From positions 1,240,001 through 1,304,000 of the forward strand of contig NZ_AP017655.1 in assembly GCF_002355855.1 (NCBI RefSeq): a stretch of 64,000 nucleotides of DNA. Direction: 5' to 3'. The translations under genes were made by a program, and so were the position numbers. The notes beneath the pieces were generated by a model that saw nothing but the letters and a program-made list of their open reading frames with translations, had not been told where the DNA came from and did not search any database. The DNA is from Sphingobium cloacae (GTDB lineage: Bacteria > Pseudomonadota > Alphaproteobacteria > Sphingomonadales > Sphingomonadaceae). How positions within the stretch are numbered: the first letter of the stretch is position 1; each line of letters opens with the position of its first letter. Of this stretch, positions 9,436-18,073 are shown one piece after another.

Positions 9436-10188
9436 TCAGGCGACGACCTGATGAACGCCCAGTTCGGCCAGAAGACGAGTCCGCTTTTCGGCTACGGCCA
9501 GCTCGGTATGTAATCCTGGCATGGACTGATCATTATCGAGATCGAGCGAGATTCGCCCTTCTGTAAGTACCAGAATTCGGTCGGCCAGCACCAGGGCCTC
9601 ATCCACATCGTGAGTGACGAGAATGACGGCGGGCTCATGCGCGCGGCACAGGCTCCGCAGCAATTCGTGCATCTTCAGCCGGGTCAGGGCGTCCAATGCC
9701 CCGAACGGCTCATCCAGCAATAGCAGATCCGGTTCGCGCACCATCGCCCGGGCAAGACCTACGCGCTGCGCCTCCCCGCCCGACAGTGTGAGGGGCCAAG
9801 ACCTCTCGCGGCCAACGAGCCCGACTTCCTCGAGAGCTTCGCGCGCTCGGGTTTTCACGTTCGGCCCGCGCAGGCCCAGACAAACATTGGTCAAGACGCG
9901 CAGCCAAGGTTGCAGTCGCGGCTCCTGGAAGACGATCGAACGCCGGCTTGCGACTTGCAGTTCTCCATCGGCGTCTCCATCGAACCCACACAGGATACGC
10001 AGCAGGGTGCTCTTACCGGAACCGCTGCGGCCAAGCAGCGCGACGAACTCTCCCGCGCGGACGTCCAGATCGATGCCGGTCAGCACCGCACGACCGTCGA
10101 AACCGCGTTTCAGATTGCGTATCCGCACAGCCAGCGGATCAGCCATAAGCGCGGGGCGCCGATCGATTGGTAAAGATTGAATCGTCAT
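9436..10188 (-). CDS. Aliphatic sulfonate/sulfate-ester ABC transporter ATPase (SsuB-like)
   Basis: 250 residues with a complete ABC cassette: Walker A GRSGSGKST near residue 55, Q-loop FQEPRLQPW, signature LSGGEAQR, Walker B LLLLDEPFGALD and the His switch VTHDVDEAL. The short Q-loop and the form RLQPWL are typical of the SsuB/TauB group. It energises import of an organosulfur compound with the permease and binding protein upstream. Its start overlaps the permease stop (ATGA). Confidence 0.9.
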   Translation of the reverse strand: MTIQSLPIDRRPALMADPLAVRIRNLKRGFDGRAVLTGIDLDVRAGEFVALLGRSGSGKSTLLRILCGFDGDADGELQVASRRSIVFQEPRLQPWLRVLTNVCLGLRGPNVKTRAREALEEVGLVGRERSWPLTLSGGEAQRVGLARAMVREPDLLLLDEPFGALDALTRLKMHELLRSLCRAHEPAVILVTHDVDEALVLADRILVLTEGRISLDLDNDQSMPGLHTELAVAEKRTRLLAELGVHQVVA

Positions 10189-11087
10189 ACGCCGTTAAAA
10201 CCCTTGCGCCAGGACAGCACTGTCCGCTCGATCAAGCGGATGCCTTGGTCTCCGACAAAGCCAAGCAAGCCGTAGATCACCAGACCGAGCACGATATAAT
10301 CCGTGCGATTCCAGGATTGCGCCTGATTGATGAGATAGCCGAGCCCGCGATCCGCGTTGATCTGTTCGGAAAAGAATAGCAGCAACCAAGCGGCGCCCAG
10401 TGCCCAGCGAAGCCCCACCAGAAAGCCAGGCACTGCTCCCGGCAGGATCACGCGGCAAACTAGCCCCCAGCGATTGAGCCCGAAAGCTTGCCCGGCTTCG
10501 ACCAGCTTCTGATCCACCCCGCGGATCGCCGCGAAGCTGTTCATATAGACGGGGAACGTCACGCCGATCACGATCAGCGCAATCTTTGCCGGCTCCCCGA
10601 TTCCCATCCAGACGATTATCAGCGGAAGCAGTGCGATCACCGGCACCATACGAACCATGTTCATGGATGAATCGACGAGATGTTCCCCGGCGCGCGAAAG
10701 GCCAGCAAACAGGGCGAGCATCAAGCCGATCCCCACGCCAAGTGCCAGACCCCAGGCGACCCGCTGAAGCGATGCGAGGAAATGAAGCTGGAGATCACCC
10801 GACGTCCATAATGCGTCCGCCGCTTGCGCCACGGCCAAGGGCGAGGCAAGCGAGCGGGTATCGACGAGATGCAGTGTCGTTACGGCTTGCCAGGCGATCA
10901 GCAAGACAACCGGCCCGGCGATACGGAGCAGCCAGGAGGGTGCCCATCCTCGCCCCCTCCTGGCGTCGGGAAGTGAAACAGTTTCCAGGGCAATGGGCTG
11001 ACGCACCGCCCGCGCGGATGCTGGCGTTTCCTCCGTCTCGTCAGTCGTGGACGCGACGGTGGCCGTCTGCACGATCAGAACGCTCAT
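10185..11087 (-). CDS. ABC transporter permease, SsuC/TauC-like
   Basis: 300 residues with a long polar N-terminus and about six membrane spans. The cytoplasmic coupling loop is present as EAGQAFGLNRWGLVCRVILP, the EAA-type motif that contacts the ATPase. The length and the C-terminal GLGYLINQAQ...LVIYGLLGFVGD pattern match sulfonate/taurine/nitrate permeases. It overlaps the ATPase and the binding-protein genes by four bases each. Confidence 0.9.
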   Translation of the reverse strand: MSVLIVQTATVASTTDETEETPASARAVRQPIALETVSLPDARRGRGWAPSWLLRIAGPVVLLIAWQAVTTLHLVDTRSLASPLAVAQAADALWTSGDLQLHFLASLQRVAWGLALGVGIGLMLALFAGLSRAGEHLVDSSMNMVRMVPVIALLPLIIVWMGIGEPAKIALIVIGVTFPVYMNSFAAIRGVDQKLVEAGQAFGLNRWGLVCRVILPGAVPGFLVGLRWALGAAWLLLFFSEQINADRGLGYLINQAQSWNRTDYIVLGLVIYGLLGFVGDQGIRLIERTVLSWRKGFNGV

Positions 11088-12097
11088 CCAATCGCCTCCT
11101 CTATTGCCTGGTTGAATTCCCGGTTGATACCGCCATCGAAAAGATCGGCGGCAATTGGTCCCGGTGGCAGCGCGCCCGCGCCGGACAGAAGCTTGGCCTG
11201 CCGCTCCAGATGCGTCCGCAGTTCGGCGGTAACGGTCTTGAAATATGGCCGGATCCCGACGCGCTTCAGCAGTGCTTGCGCGCCAGCTTCATCCTGATGT
11301 TGCACCCCGCGAAAATATTCCTCGCGCCAGATGTCGGGATGGGCCTTGAGCCATTCACCGGCGCGGGCGCCGCGTGCCACGAAATCAACCAGCGCGCTTC
11401 GTATCGTGGGATGCGCGAGCGAGCGACGCGCGGCCAGAATTACGTTGTACCCGCCATCCGGTGCGTCCAGCACTACTGCATCGGGCTGCTGGGCAAGGTA
11501 GCCTGGAATCATCGGGCCGCCGAGAACGGCCGCGTCCGCCGCTTCGGATTGAAGTGCGCGCATAAGCGCCACGAGCGGCACGTCGATGGGCGTGATGTCC
11601 GCTTGGCTTAGACCCGCATGTTCGAGCGCGAGAAGGAGGTAACCATGGAGCGCGGTCGATTTGGTGAACGCGATCCGTTTGCCCTTGAGGTCGGCTAAGG
11701 TCCGAATGCCGGTGTCTGGACGCGCGATGATCTGAAGATAGCTGTTGGGCGCTGTCGAGCCGGCCGCGATGATCACTACGTCGGCTCCGGCGGCCGACGC
11801 GAACAGGGCTGGCGTATCGCCCATGGTGCCCACGTCCAGCGCATCGGAAAGGAAGGCTGCATTCATGTTCGGACCGTCGGTGAACGTCATCCACTGGAAG
11901 GGTAGCGGCGGCCCTTCGACCTCGCCGGCCAGCTCGAAAGGAAGCTGCAAACTCTTGCTCTGGTCGCCGATGCGGAGCGTGCTACTGCCGCCATCACCGA
12001 CCCCTGCACGACAGGCTGCCAGCATCAGCGGCGCGCCCATTAGCAGGGCGGAAAAAGAGCGGCGGTCGATCGCGAAAGGGGAACGAGCGTGTCGCAC
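11084..12097 (-). CDS. ABC transporter substrate-binding lipoprotein, SsuA/NMT1-like
   Basis: 337 residues. The N-terminus has a twin-arginine-like DRRSFSALL, a hydrophobic stretch and a possible lipobox LAAC with Cys 29, so it is probably a periplasm-facing lipoprotein. The body is the periplasmic binding fold of sulfonate-type receptors: DVGTMGDTPALFASAAGAD, DLKGKRIAFTKSTALHGYL and AAVLGGP. The ligand is unknown; the neighbouring dioxygenase and monooxygenase point to an alkylsulfonate, sulfate ester or related compound. It is first of the three transport genes and starts 70 bases after the dioxygenase gene. Confidence 0.88.
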   Translation of the reverse strand: MRHARSPFAIDRRSFSALLMGAPLMLAACRAGVGDGGSSTLRIGDQSKSLQLPFELAGEVEGPPLPFQWMTFTDGPNMNAAFLSDALDVGTMGDTPALFASAAGADVVIIAAGSTAPNSYLQIIARPDTGIRTLADLKGKRIAFTKSTALHGYLLLALEHAGLSQADITPIDVPLVALMRALQSEAADAAVLGGPMIPGYLAQQPDAVVLDAPDGGYNVILAARRSLAHPTIRSALVDFVARGARAGEWLKAHPDIWREEYFRGVQHQDEAGAQALLKRVGIRPYFKTVTAELRTHLERQAKLLSGAGALPPGPIAADLFDGGINREFNQAIEEAIG

Positions 12098-12167
12098 GAA
12101 GCAGCTATCCTCTTGACTGGTGGCAAGGACGGCCGGAAGCGGATTTGCTCCCGGCCGTTGCTGAGCG

Positions 12168-13130
12168 TCAGAGCGCGAGGAATTCCTTACCCGCGACCAG
12201 CTCTGATGGCTTGCCGTCAGGGCCGACCGGAATATCGCCCTCCAACGTCACGCGGTAGAGAACGCGATTACCGTTATCGAGGTGATCGAGATCTGAAGGC
12301 GCCAAGTGGGCCGTACTGCGGTTGTCCCAGAAGGCGATGCTTCCGGGTTCCCAGCGGAAACGTACCGTATATTGCGATTTGGTGATCTCGTCCCAGAACA
12401 GGTCCAGAACGCGTTCGCTCTGCTTGGGGCTGAGGCCGATGATCTCACGCGCGAAACGTGTGAAGGTCGGGCTGACATAGAGTGCCTTTTCGCCGGTTTC
12501 GGGGTGGACGCGCACCAGTGGATGGATCGCGATCAACGGATTGCTCGCGATCTTGCGGCCCCAATCGCTGTCAGGCGCGCCTAAAGGCGCGAAGCTATGC
12601 TTGGCGCGCAGGCTTTCGGCGAAGAGCTTCAGTTCCTCGGGCAGGTTTTCATAGGCCGCCACCAGATTTGTCCACTGCGTGTCGCCGCCATAGGCCGGTA
12701 CTTCCTCGGCCCGCAGGATCGATGCGAAGGGGGGATTAATCACCGCAGTCACATCGGTGTGCCATCCATTATCGTAAGTCACCTTGCGCTTGCCGAACTT
12801 CGCTTCGTAACGACGGCTGTCGATCGGGAAGATTTCGGGGAAGCCTTGGGGCGGAGCATCTTCATGGGGATGCGCCGGAGTCAGTTTCCCGAAGCGCCGG
12901 GCAAAGGCGATCTGCTGCGCATGGTTGATGTGCTGCTCGCGGAAGAAAATCACCTTGTGGGTCAGCAGGGCCTGACGGATCGCCGCGACTGTTTCATCGT
13001 CGAGTTCCTGCCGAAGATCCACCCCGGATATGTCCGCGCCGATATAGCCGGCTACGGGTGAGATGGTCAGCTTGCTTGCGCCGGCGGATTGCGCAAGCGA
13101 TGCGGGACGTTCCTTGGTAAGCGTGGTCAT
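12168..13130 (-). CDS. TauD/AtsK-type Fe(II)/2-oxoglutarate dioxygenase
   Basis: 320 residues, the usual length of TauD-family enzymes. The facial triad is visible: His and Asp in GWHTDVT (near residue 122) and the distal His in NRSTAHLAP (near 275), with the 2-oxoglutarate-binding Arg in RVLYRVTL. Family members oxidise taurine, alkylsulfonates or alkylsulfates, releasing sulfite or sulfate plus an aldehyde. Sequence such as DTQWTNLVAAYENLP and IHPLVRVHPETGEKALYVS is closest to the AtsK alkylsulfatase style. The exact substrate is not determined here. Confidence 0.88.
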   Translation of the reverse strand: MTTLTKERPASLAQSAGASKLTISPVAGYIGADISGVDLRQELDDETVAAIRQALLTHKVIFFREQHINHAQQIAFARRFGKLTPAHPHEDAPPQGFPEIFPIDSRRYEAKFGKRKVTYDNGWHTDVTAVINPPFASILRAEEVPAYGGDTQWTNLVAAYENLPEELKLFAESLRAKHSFAPLGAPDSDWGRKIASNPLIAIHPLVRVHPETGEKALYVSPTFTRFAREIIGLSPKQSERVLDLFWDEITKSQYTVRFRWEPGSIAFWDNRSTAHLAPSDLDHLDNGNRVLYRVTLEGDIPVGPDGKPSELVAGKEFLAL

Positions 13131-13219
13131 CGTTCTTCTCCTGTCAGACTATCGTGGTGGTTATTGCCCCCTGGCCCGGACGGGCGGACAGGAGGCGATC
13201 CAGGAAAGGCAGCTAGCGG

Positions 13220-14581
13220 TCATTCCGCTGCCTCAGCCCGAATGGCGTGATGGGGGTGTGTCGGATAAGGCAGGCCCAGATGCTCGCGCAGCGTGGTGCC
13301 GGCATAGGATTTACGAAATCGGCCCCGGCGCTGGAGTTCGGGAACGACATGACCGACGAAATCATCCAACCCACCGGGAAGGTAAGGCGGCATGATGTTG
13401 AAGCCGTCCGCACCATAGCCATCAAACCAGGCCTCCAGCCGGTCCACGATCGATGCCGCCGTCCCGTGGATCGTCCAGTGGCCCCGGGCGCCGGCCACGC
13501 GCAGATGGAGTTCGCGCGCGGTCAAGCCTTCGCGCCGGGCAAGCTCCAGCAGCAAAGCGGGCCGGCTCGCTCGGCCATCCACTTCCAGCCAGTCGGGAAG
13601 CGGCTCGTCGATGGGATGCTCGAGCAGTTCGGGCCTGTTGAACACCGACGCGAGAAAACGCAGAGCGACTTCCGGCAGGATCAGGCTTTGCAATTCTTCG
13701 TACTTCTCCAGCGCTTCCGCCTCGGTCGCGCCGACCACCGGGAATACGCCAGGCATGATCCTCAGATCCTCCGCCCTGCGGCCGAACGCCGGGAGGCGGC
13801 CCTTGATGTCGGCGTAGAAGGCTTGCGCGGATTCCAGTGTCTGGTGGGCCGTGAAGATCACTTCGGCCGTGCGGGCGGCGAGTGCGCGACCAGGTTCGGA
13901 CGATCCCGCCTGCACGACCACCGGATGTCCCTGGGTCGAGCGCGGGACGTTGAGCGGCCCCGCCACCGAGAAATGCGCACCGCGATGGTTCAGAGGATGA
14001 ATGCGGGCCGGATCGAAGAACACGCCGCTTGCCTTGTCCCGCGGGAAGGCATCGTCCTGCCAACTCTGCCACAGCCCTTTGGTGACATCGGCGAATTCCT
14101 CGGCCCTCGCATAACGCGCCTCGGGTTCGGGATGATGGTCCAGATTGAAATTTTGCGCTTCTTGACGAAGGGCGGACGTCACGAGATTCCACCCGGCGCG
14201 CCCGCCGCTTAATAAGTCGAGCGAGGCGAACAGGCGGGCCAGCAAATAGGGCTCGTAATAAGTCGTCGTCGCGGTCGCCACGAGACCGATATGCGATGTC
14301 CGCGAAGCGATGGCCGACAGGAGCGTGATCGGCTCGAACGTTGCGACCTGCGATACGAAACGACTGGCGGCAGGATCTTCTTGGTCCACCATGCTGCCTT
14401 GGCTGTCCGCCAGGAAGACCATGTCGAAGCCCGCGTCTTCCGCCGTCCGGGCGATCGCAACATAATGTTCCAGATCGGCGCCCGCATCCGCCTTCGCTCC
14501 CGGATGCCGCCATGCTGCGACATGGTGCCCCGTCGCCATCAGGAACGCGCCGAGCCGGATCTGATCGCTTCTCTGTGTCAT
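13220..14581 (-). CDS. NtaA/SnaA/DszA-family FMN-dependent monooxygenase
   Basis: 453 residues, the length of the two-component flavin monooxygenase family. Landmarks: FDMVFLADS, PITLLSAIASRTSHIGLVATATTTY, the family-defining LDLLSGGRAGWNLVTS, and HPVVVQAGSSEPGRALAARTAEVIFTA. Members use FMNH2 from a separate reductase to open C-S or C-N bonds (dibenzothiophene sulfone, nitrilotriacetate, dimethyl sulfide). No reductase gene is in the window, so one must be supplied elsewhere. In this operon it probably desulfurises a compound imported by the TonB receptor and ABC system. Confidence 0.9.
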   Translation of the reverse strand: MTQRSDQIRLGAFLMATGHHVAAWRHPGAKADAGADLEHYVAIARTAEDAGFDMVFLADSQGSMVDQEDPAASRFVSQVATFEPITLLSAIASRTSHIGLVATATTTYYEPYLLARLFASLDLLSGGRAGWNLVTSALRQEAQNFNLDHHPEPEARYARAEEFADVTKGLWQSWQDDAFPRDKASGVFFDPARIHPLNHRGAHFSVAGPLNVPRSTQGHPVVVQAGSSEPGRALAARTAEVIFTAHQTLESAQAFYADIKGRLPAFGRRAEDLRIMPGVFPVVGATEAEALEKYEELQSLILPEVALRFLASVFNRPELLEHPIDEPLPDWLEVDGRASRPALLLELARREGLTARELHLRVAGARGHWTIHGTAASIVDRLEAWFDGYGADGFNIMPPYLPGGLDDFVGHVVPELQRRGRFRKSYAGTTLREHLGLPYPTHPHHAIRAEAAE

Positions 14582-14598
14582 GCTTGCATGTCCCTCCT

Positions 14599-17004
14599 TC
14601 AGAACCGATAGCGCGCGGTGGCGCCGAAGGTGCGCGGGTCGCCGACCGAACCGATCAAGCGGCCGCCCGCGTCCTGGATGCTTTTGCTATAGAAAGTGAG
14701 CTTGTTGAGTATGTTACGGCCCCAGACGGAGAGCTCCCATCCGCTGTCGCCCTGCTTGATGCCGATATGACCGTTGAGCAGGCCAAAACCGGCCACGCGT
14801 GAATATCGAGAGTTATTGTAGGTGCTGAAATAGCCCGACCGGTAGTTGTAGTCGGCGCCCGCAAAGGCTGTGAGCTTGTCGGTGATGGGCGTCTCATACG
14901 TCCCGCCGATCGACGCGGCATAGCGTGGGGCTGCTGGCAATTGCTGGCCACTGAGATCGCACACGGTCGGCTGGCCCGGCGCGCGAAGCTCGAACGGGCA
15001 CTGAGCAGTCTTGTAACTGACATACTTCGCTGGATTGTACGTTCCCGATGCCGTCAGCATCAGACCGTCCGTCGGAGTTACCGCCAAATCCAGTTCGATG
15101 CCCTTGGAGCGGACCTTGCCGACATTGGCGATATAGAGCCGGGCCGGAGTAACGCTCTGATCCAGAATGTTGCTCTGGTAATCGCTCACATTGGTCAGGA
15201 AGAACGCGACGTTAGCCGTGACGCGTCGGTTGAACAGCTGGCTTTTCAGGCCGATCTCGAAGCTGTTCACCTTTTCAGGTTTGACCACCGCAAGTTCGAG
15301 CAGCAATTCCCCGTTGGCTCCGCGCGGCAGGTTCGAGAAATTGAGTCCCCCCGATTTGGCCCCGCGCGAATAGGTCCCATAGATCAGTGCATCCGGGCCG
15401 ATCTTCTGCGACAGGGTGGCGAGGCCCGACAGGCTTTTCCAGCTCTTCTCCAGCTCATAATAGGGAACGAGCGGAGTAAAGCTGTTACGCAGGGCGATCT
15501 GCGCGGCGTTCAGGCCGGAGATATCGATCCGGCTGCCCCGCACCTGCTCGTAATTGCCGCTCTTGCGTTCATAGGTGAAGCGCAGACCGCCCGTGAAGCT
15601 CAGGCCTTCGGTAATATGCCAGGTAGCCTGCCCGAAAGCCGCGTAGCTATCGGTGCGCGATGTCGACAGGAAGTCGCCCCAGGCCCCGTAAAGCGCCGCC
15701 TGCCGCTGGACCGGAGTCAGCCCGGATGTGCCCGGTGCGATGTTGTAGATGCCGGCGTCGCGACCATATTCGATCAGCGTATGGCTTGGGAGGCGCTGGC
15801 GGAAGTAGTACAGGCCAACTACGTAATCGAGCTTGTTGTTTCCGTTCGATGCCAGGCGAAGTTCCTGGCTCCACTGCTTCTGCCGGTCGTACGCGTTGCC
15901 TTCCAGATCGATGTTGAGAGCGCTGTTGTCACCATCGTTGCGCGGCGACCAGTTCCAGAAACGGTAAGACGAAATGGAGGTCAGCGTAGTGCTGCCGAAA
16001 TCCTTGTCGATACGCAGCGACACGCCGCCTTGGTTCATCCGGATCGGACCGAGCCAGTCGGAATCGGTCCGGCGGGCGCCAGGATCGATGGCCGGCGGAG
16101 TATAGCCAAGCTCGGCCGCCCGCTCGAGATAGGGACGAACGATCGGCGCGCCATTATCGTATTGCGTAGCGTAGCCCAGAATGGTGCTGATGCAGCAACT
16201 GGTCCGCTGGCGCGCATAGTCTCCGATCAGGCGAAGTGTGAGCGTGTCCGATGGCTCCCACAGAAGCTGGCCCCGCAGCGTGTAGTTGTCGAGATCATGG
16301 ACGCTCCGCTTCTGGAAGGTGTCGTCGATGAAGCCGGAGCGCGTCGTCACCTCGGCGGACAGACGTCCAGCCAAATTGTTTGTGATGGGACCTGAAATGG
16401 AACCGCGTGCCTGGAAGAAATTGTAATTGCCCACCGAAACATCCGCGGTACCCTCGGTCTTAAAACTGGGAGCCTTCGTGGTCACACTGATCGCACCGGC
16501 AGTGGTGTTGCGGCCAAACAGGGTGCCCTGTGGTCCGCGGAGTATCTCGATGCGATCTATGTCGACCAGGTTGAAACCCGCCTGCCCGACGCGCGAATAG
16601 TAGACGTCGTCGATGTAGAAACCCACGCCGTTGTCGAGGCCATTATTGGTGAAGGCAATGTTCGAGCCCAGGCCACGGATATTGATCGTCACATTGCGCG
16701 GGTTGAAAGTGTAGACCGTGAGACTCGGTACTTCCTGGTAGAACTGCTGAAGATTGAAGGCAGCCTTGGATTCCAGTTGCTCTCCGCCCAACACGTCGAT
16801 CGCCACGGGCACGTCTTGCACATTTTCCGAACGACGCCGCGCGGTTACGAGAATCTCGCCCGCACTGGCGCTAGCGTCGTCCGCTGCGTTGACGGCGGTT
16901 TCGGCTCTTGCTTCGGAAATCGGATAGCCACAAGCGACGAGCGCGAAGGCCAGCACGGCGTGCAGTTCATCAAGATTACCAACCCCTGTTACGCTTCTGC
17001 GCAT
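14599..17004 (-). CDS. TonB-dependent receptor of the organosulfur operon
   Basis: 801 residues: a signal peptide ending around ARAETA, the TonB-box/plug region starting EILVTARRRSENVQDVPVAI, plug motif RIEILRGPQGTLFGRNTTAG, then the beta-barrel ending GDPRTFGATARYRF. It opens the left-facing gene run at 17004-9436, so it most likely brings the sulfur substrate across the outer membrane. An unusual CC pair (RTSCCIST, near residue 270) lies in a predicted extracellular loop. No iron-siderophore genes accompany it. Confidence 0.92.
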   Translation of the reverse strand: MRRSVTGVGNLDELHAVLAFALVACGYPISEARAETAVNAADDASASAGEILVTARRRSENVQDVPVAIDVLGGEQLESKAAFNLQQFYQEVPSLTVYTFNPRNVTINIRGLGSNIAFTNNGLDNGVGFYIDDVYYSRVGQAGFNLVDIDRIEILRGPQGTLFGRNTTAGAISVTTKAPSFKTEGTADVSVGNYNFFQARGSISGPITNNLAGRLSAEVTTRSGFIDDTFQKRSVHDLDNYTLRGQLLWEPSDTLTLRLIGDYARQRTSCCISTILGYATQYDNGAPIVRPYLERAAELGYTPPAIDPGARRTDSDWLGPIRMNQGGVSLRIDKDFGSTTLTSISSYRFWNWSPRNDGDNSALNIDLEGNAYDRQKQWSQELRLASNGNNKLDYVVGLYYFRQRLPSHTLIEYGRDAGIYNIAPGTSGLTPVQRQAALYGAWGDFLSTSRTDSYAAFGQATWHITEGLSFTGGLRFTYERKSGNYEQVRGSRIDISGLNAAQIALRNSFTPLVPYYELEKSWKSLSGLATLSQKIGPDALIYGTYSRGAKSGGLNFSNLPRGANGELLLELAVVKPEKVNSFEIGLKSQLFNRRVTANVAFFLTNVSDYQSNILDQSVTPARLYIANVGKVRSKGIELDLAVTPTDGLMLTASGTYNPAKYVSYKTAQCPFELRAPGQPTVCDLSGQQLPAAPRYAASIGGTYETPITDKLTAFAGADYNYRSGYFSTYNNSRYSRVAGFGLLNGHIGIKQGDSGWELSVWGRNILNKLTFYSKSIQDAGGRLIGSVGDPRTFGATARYRF

Positions 17005-17299
17005 GCAAACCCCTTTGGCGGTTACGAAAGATCATGGATCCTCTCCGCTGGCGGGGGTCGAGGGGATAAGGGAGCTCCCGCACGATTGGGTCGCCCACCA
17101 CTCACTTTGAGTGAACTTGATTACTCTACTAATTTGATAGTGATTTACCCAAGATAGTTTTTCTTGTGCAGTGCAAAACGGCTTTTCTGCACGCTAATCA
17201 TCCGACGTTGACTGAACGCAACTCATTAAATAGGAATGATTTTATCAGAGATAGAAATCGATCGCAGCTATGGCGACCCGCCTCGTCGACCTGCCCGGC
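17005..17299. other. AT-rich region upstream of the TonB receptor
   Basis: No gene seen. Bases 17100-17260 are visibly AT-richer than the surroundings. They probably contain the promoter of the left-facing receptor operon, but I cannot fix the -35 and -10 elements with confidence. A short imperfect dyad with arms TCACT/AGTGA sits at about 17100-17115. Confidence 0.35.
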
Positions 17300-17490
17300 C
17301 ATCGGCAGGAAGACGATTTCCAGGAGTGCCGGAAGGCTATCGAGCAGGTCCGTCGCGTTCTTCCGGTATCGGAGCGGTGGACCTGCCGTGTTCTGGTGCA
17401 GCATCGATCAACGCAGCGACGTCGTCCAAAGGATGATGCCGAAGAGCAGCGTCTAACGGCTGACATCGTCGCGCTGGCCAAGGAAACTGA
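17300..17490 (+). pseudogene. Relic of an IS3-family transposase (OrfB N-terminus)
   Basis: The frame reads QVRRVLPVSERWTCRVL, then QHRSTQRR and LTADIVALAKE. This is the start of IS3-type OrfB proteins, whose usual form is SERRACRVLGQHRSTQR followed by a LTADI-like segment. Similarity begins around 17306 and stops at about 17485, where unrelated sequence takes over. The catalytic DDE domain is absent and no inverted repeats are visible. It lies at the right border of the accessory region. Confidence 0.7.
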
Positions 17491-17621
17491 TGCTCCTTGC
17501 TCTAAGCGTCTGGAAATCCATCTGGCAGTCTATGTCTGTAAATGGGTTGCCGATCTGCTGGACGGAATGACCACTTTAGGTCGGAAACCCAGTCATCCCC
17601 TGGAGAGGCATCACACCCCCC

Positions 17622-18002
17622 TCACCCCTCAAACGCCGCGATAATGGGACAAGGCCCTTCTTCCGACGCCGCGCATTGATGCGCCAGCCGCCGCAGCGAT
17701 TTCCGCGCCGCTTCCAGTTCCGCGATCTTCGCGTCCAGCGCCGCCAGCCTTTCCGCCGCCAGTGCCCGCGCCCGCGCGCGGTCCTGCCCGGCATCCAGCG
17801 TCAGCAATTCCCCGATCTGCTCCAGCGTGAAGCCCGCCGCCTGCGCGCCCCGGATGAATCTCAGCCGCCGCGCGTGCTCCGCGTCATATCGCCGCACCCC
17901 GCCCTGCCGCTCGGGCAGGTTCAGCAATCCGCGCCGCTGGTAGAAGCGCACCGTCTCGACTCCCACGCCGCCTTCCCGCGCCAGTCCCGAAATCGTCATC
18001 AT
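17622..18002 (-). CDS. MerR-family transcriptional regulator
   Basis: 126 residues (ATG ATG; the second ATG at 17999 is the alternative). Residues 1-70 are the winged HTH: TISGLAREGGVGVETVRFYQRRGLL...GGVRRYDAEHARRLRFI. A dimerisation helix follows, then HQCAASEEGPCPII. The two cysteines match the second and third metal-binding cysteines of MerR itself, while the first (in the LLxLxDG segment) is replaced, here LLTLDAGQD. It therefore may sense a soft metal or a thiol/electrophile. It is divergent from the glutaredoxin-MauE gene and its site is at 18007-18038. Confidence 0.92.
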   Translation of the reverse strand: MMTISGLAREGGVGVETVRFYQRRGLLNLPERQGGVRRYDAEHARRLRFIRGAQAAGFTLEQIGELLTLDAGQDRARARALAAERLAALDAKIAELEAARKSLRRLAHQCAASEEGPCPIIAAFEG

Positions 18003-18006
18003 GCCC

Positions 18007-18038
18007 TTGACTCCGTACCATGGTACGGACTCTATATG
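18007..18038 (+). promoter_or_regulatory. MerR-type promoter/operator
   Basis: TTGACT (18007-18012) and TATATG (18033-18038) are separated by 20 bp, the over-long spacer that MerR regulators correct by twisting DNA. The spacer contains a perfect 16-bp palindrome, CCGTACCATGGTACGG, at 18013-18028. It drives the gene at 18074 and lies directly against the merR start, so merR is probably autoregulated. Confidence 0.88.
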
Positions 18039-18073
18039 GGTTGCATCCGCAGCACCACAAGGATCAGGATGAC

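Noticed and set aside
17100..17115. Short dyad near the TonB receptor promoter considered as an operator
   Set aside because: Arms are only 5 bp and no cognate regulator is nearby.
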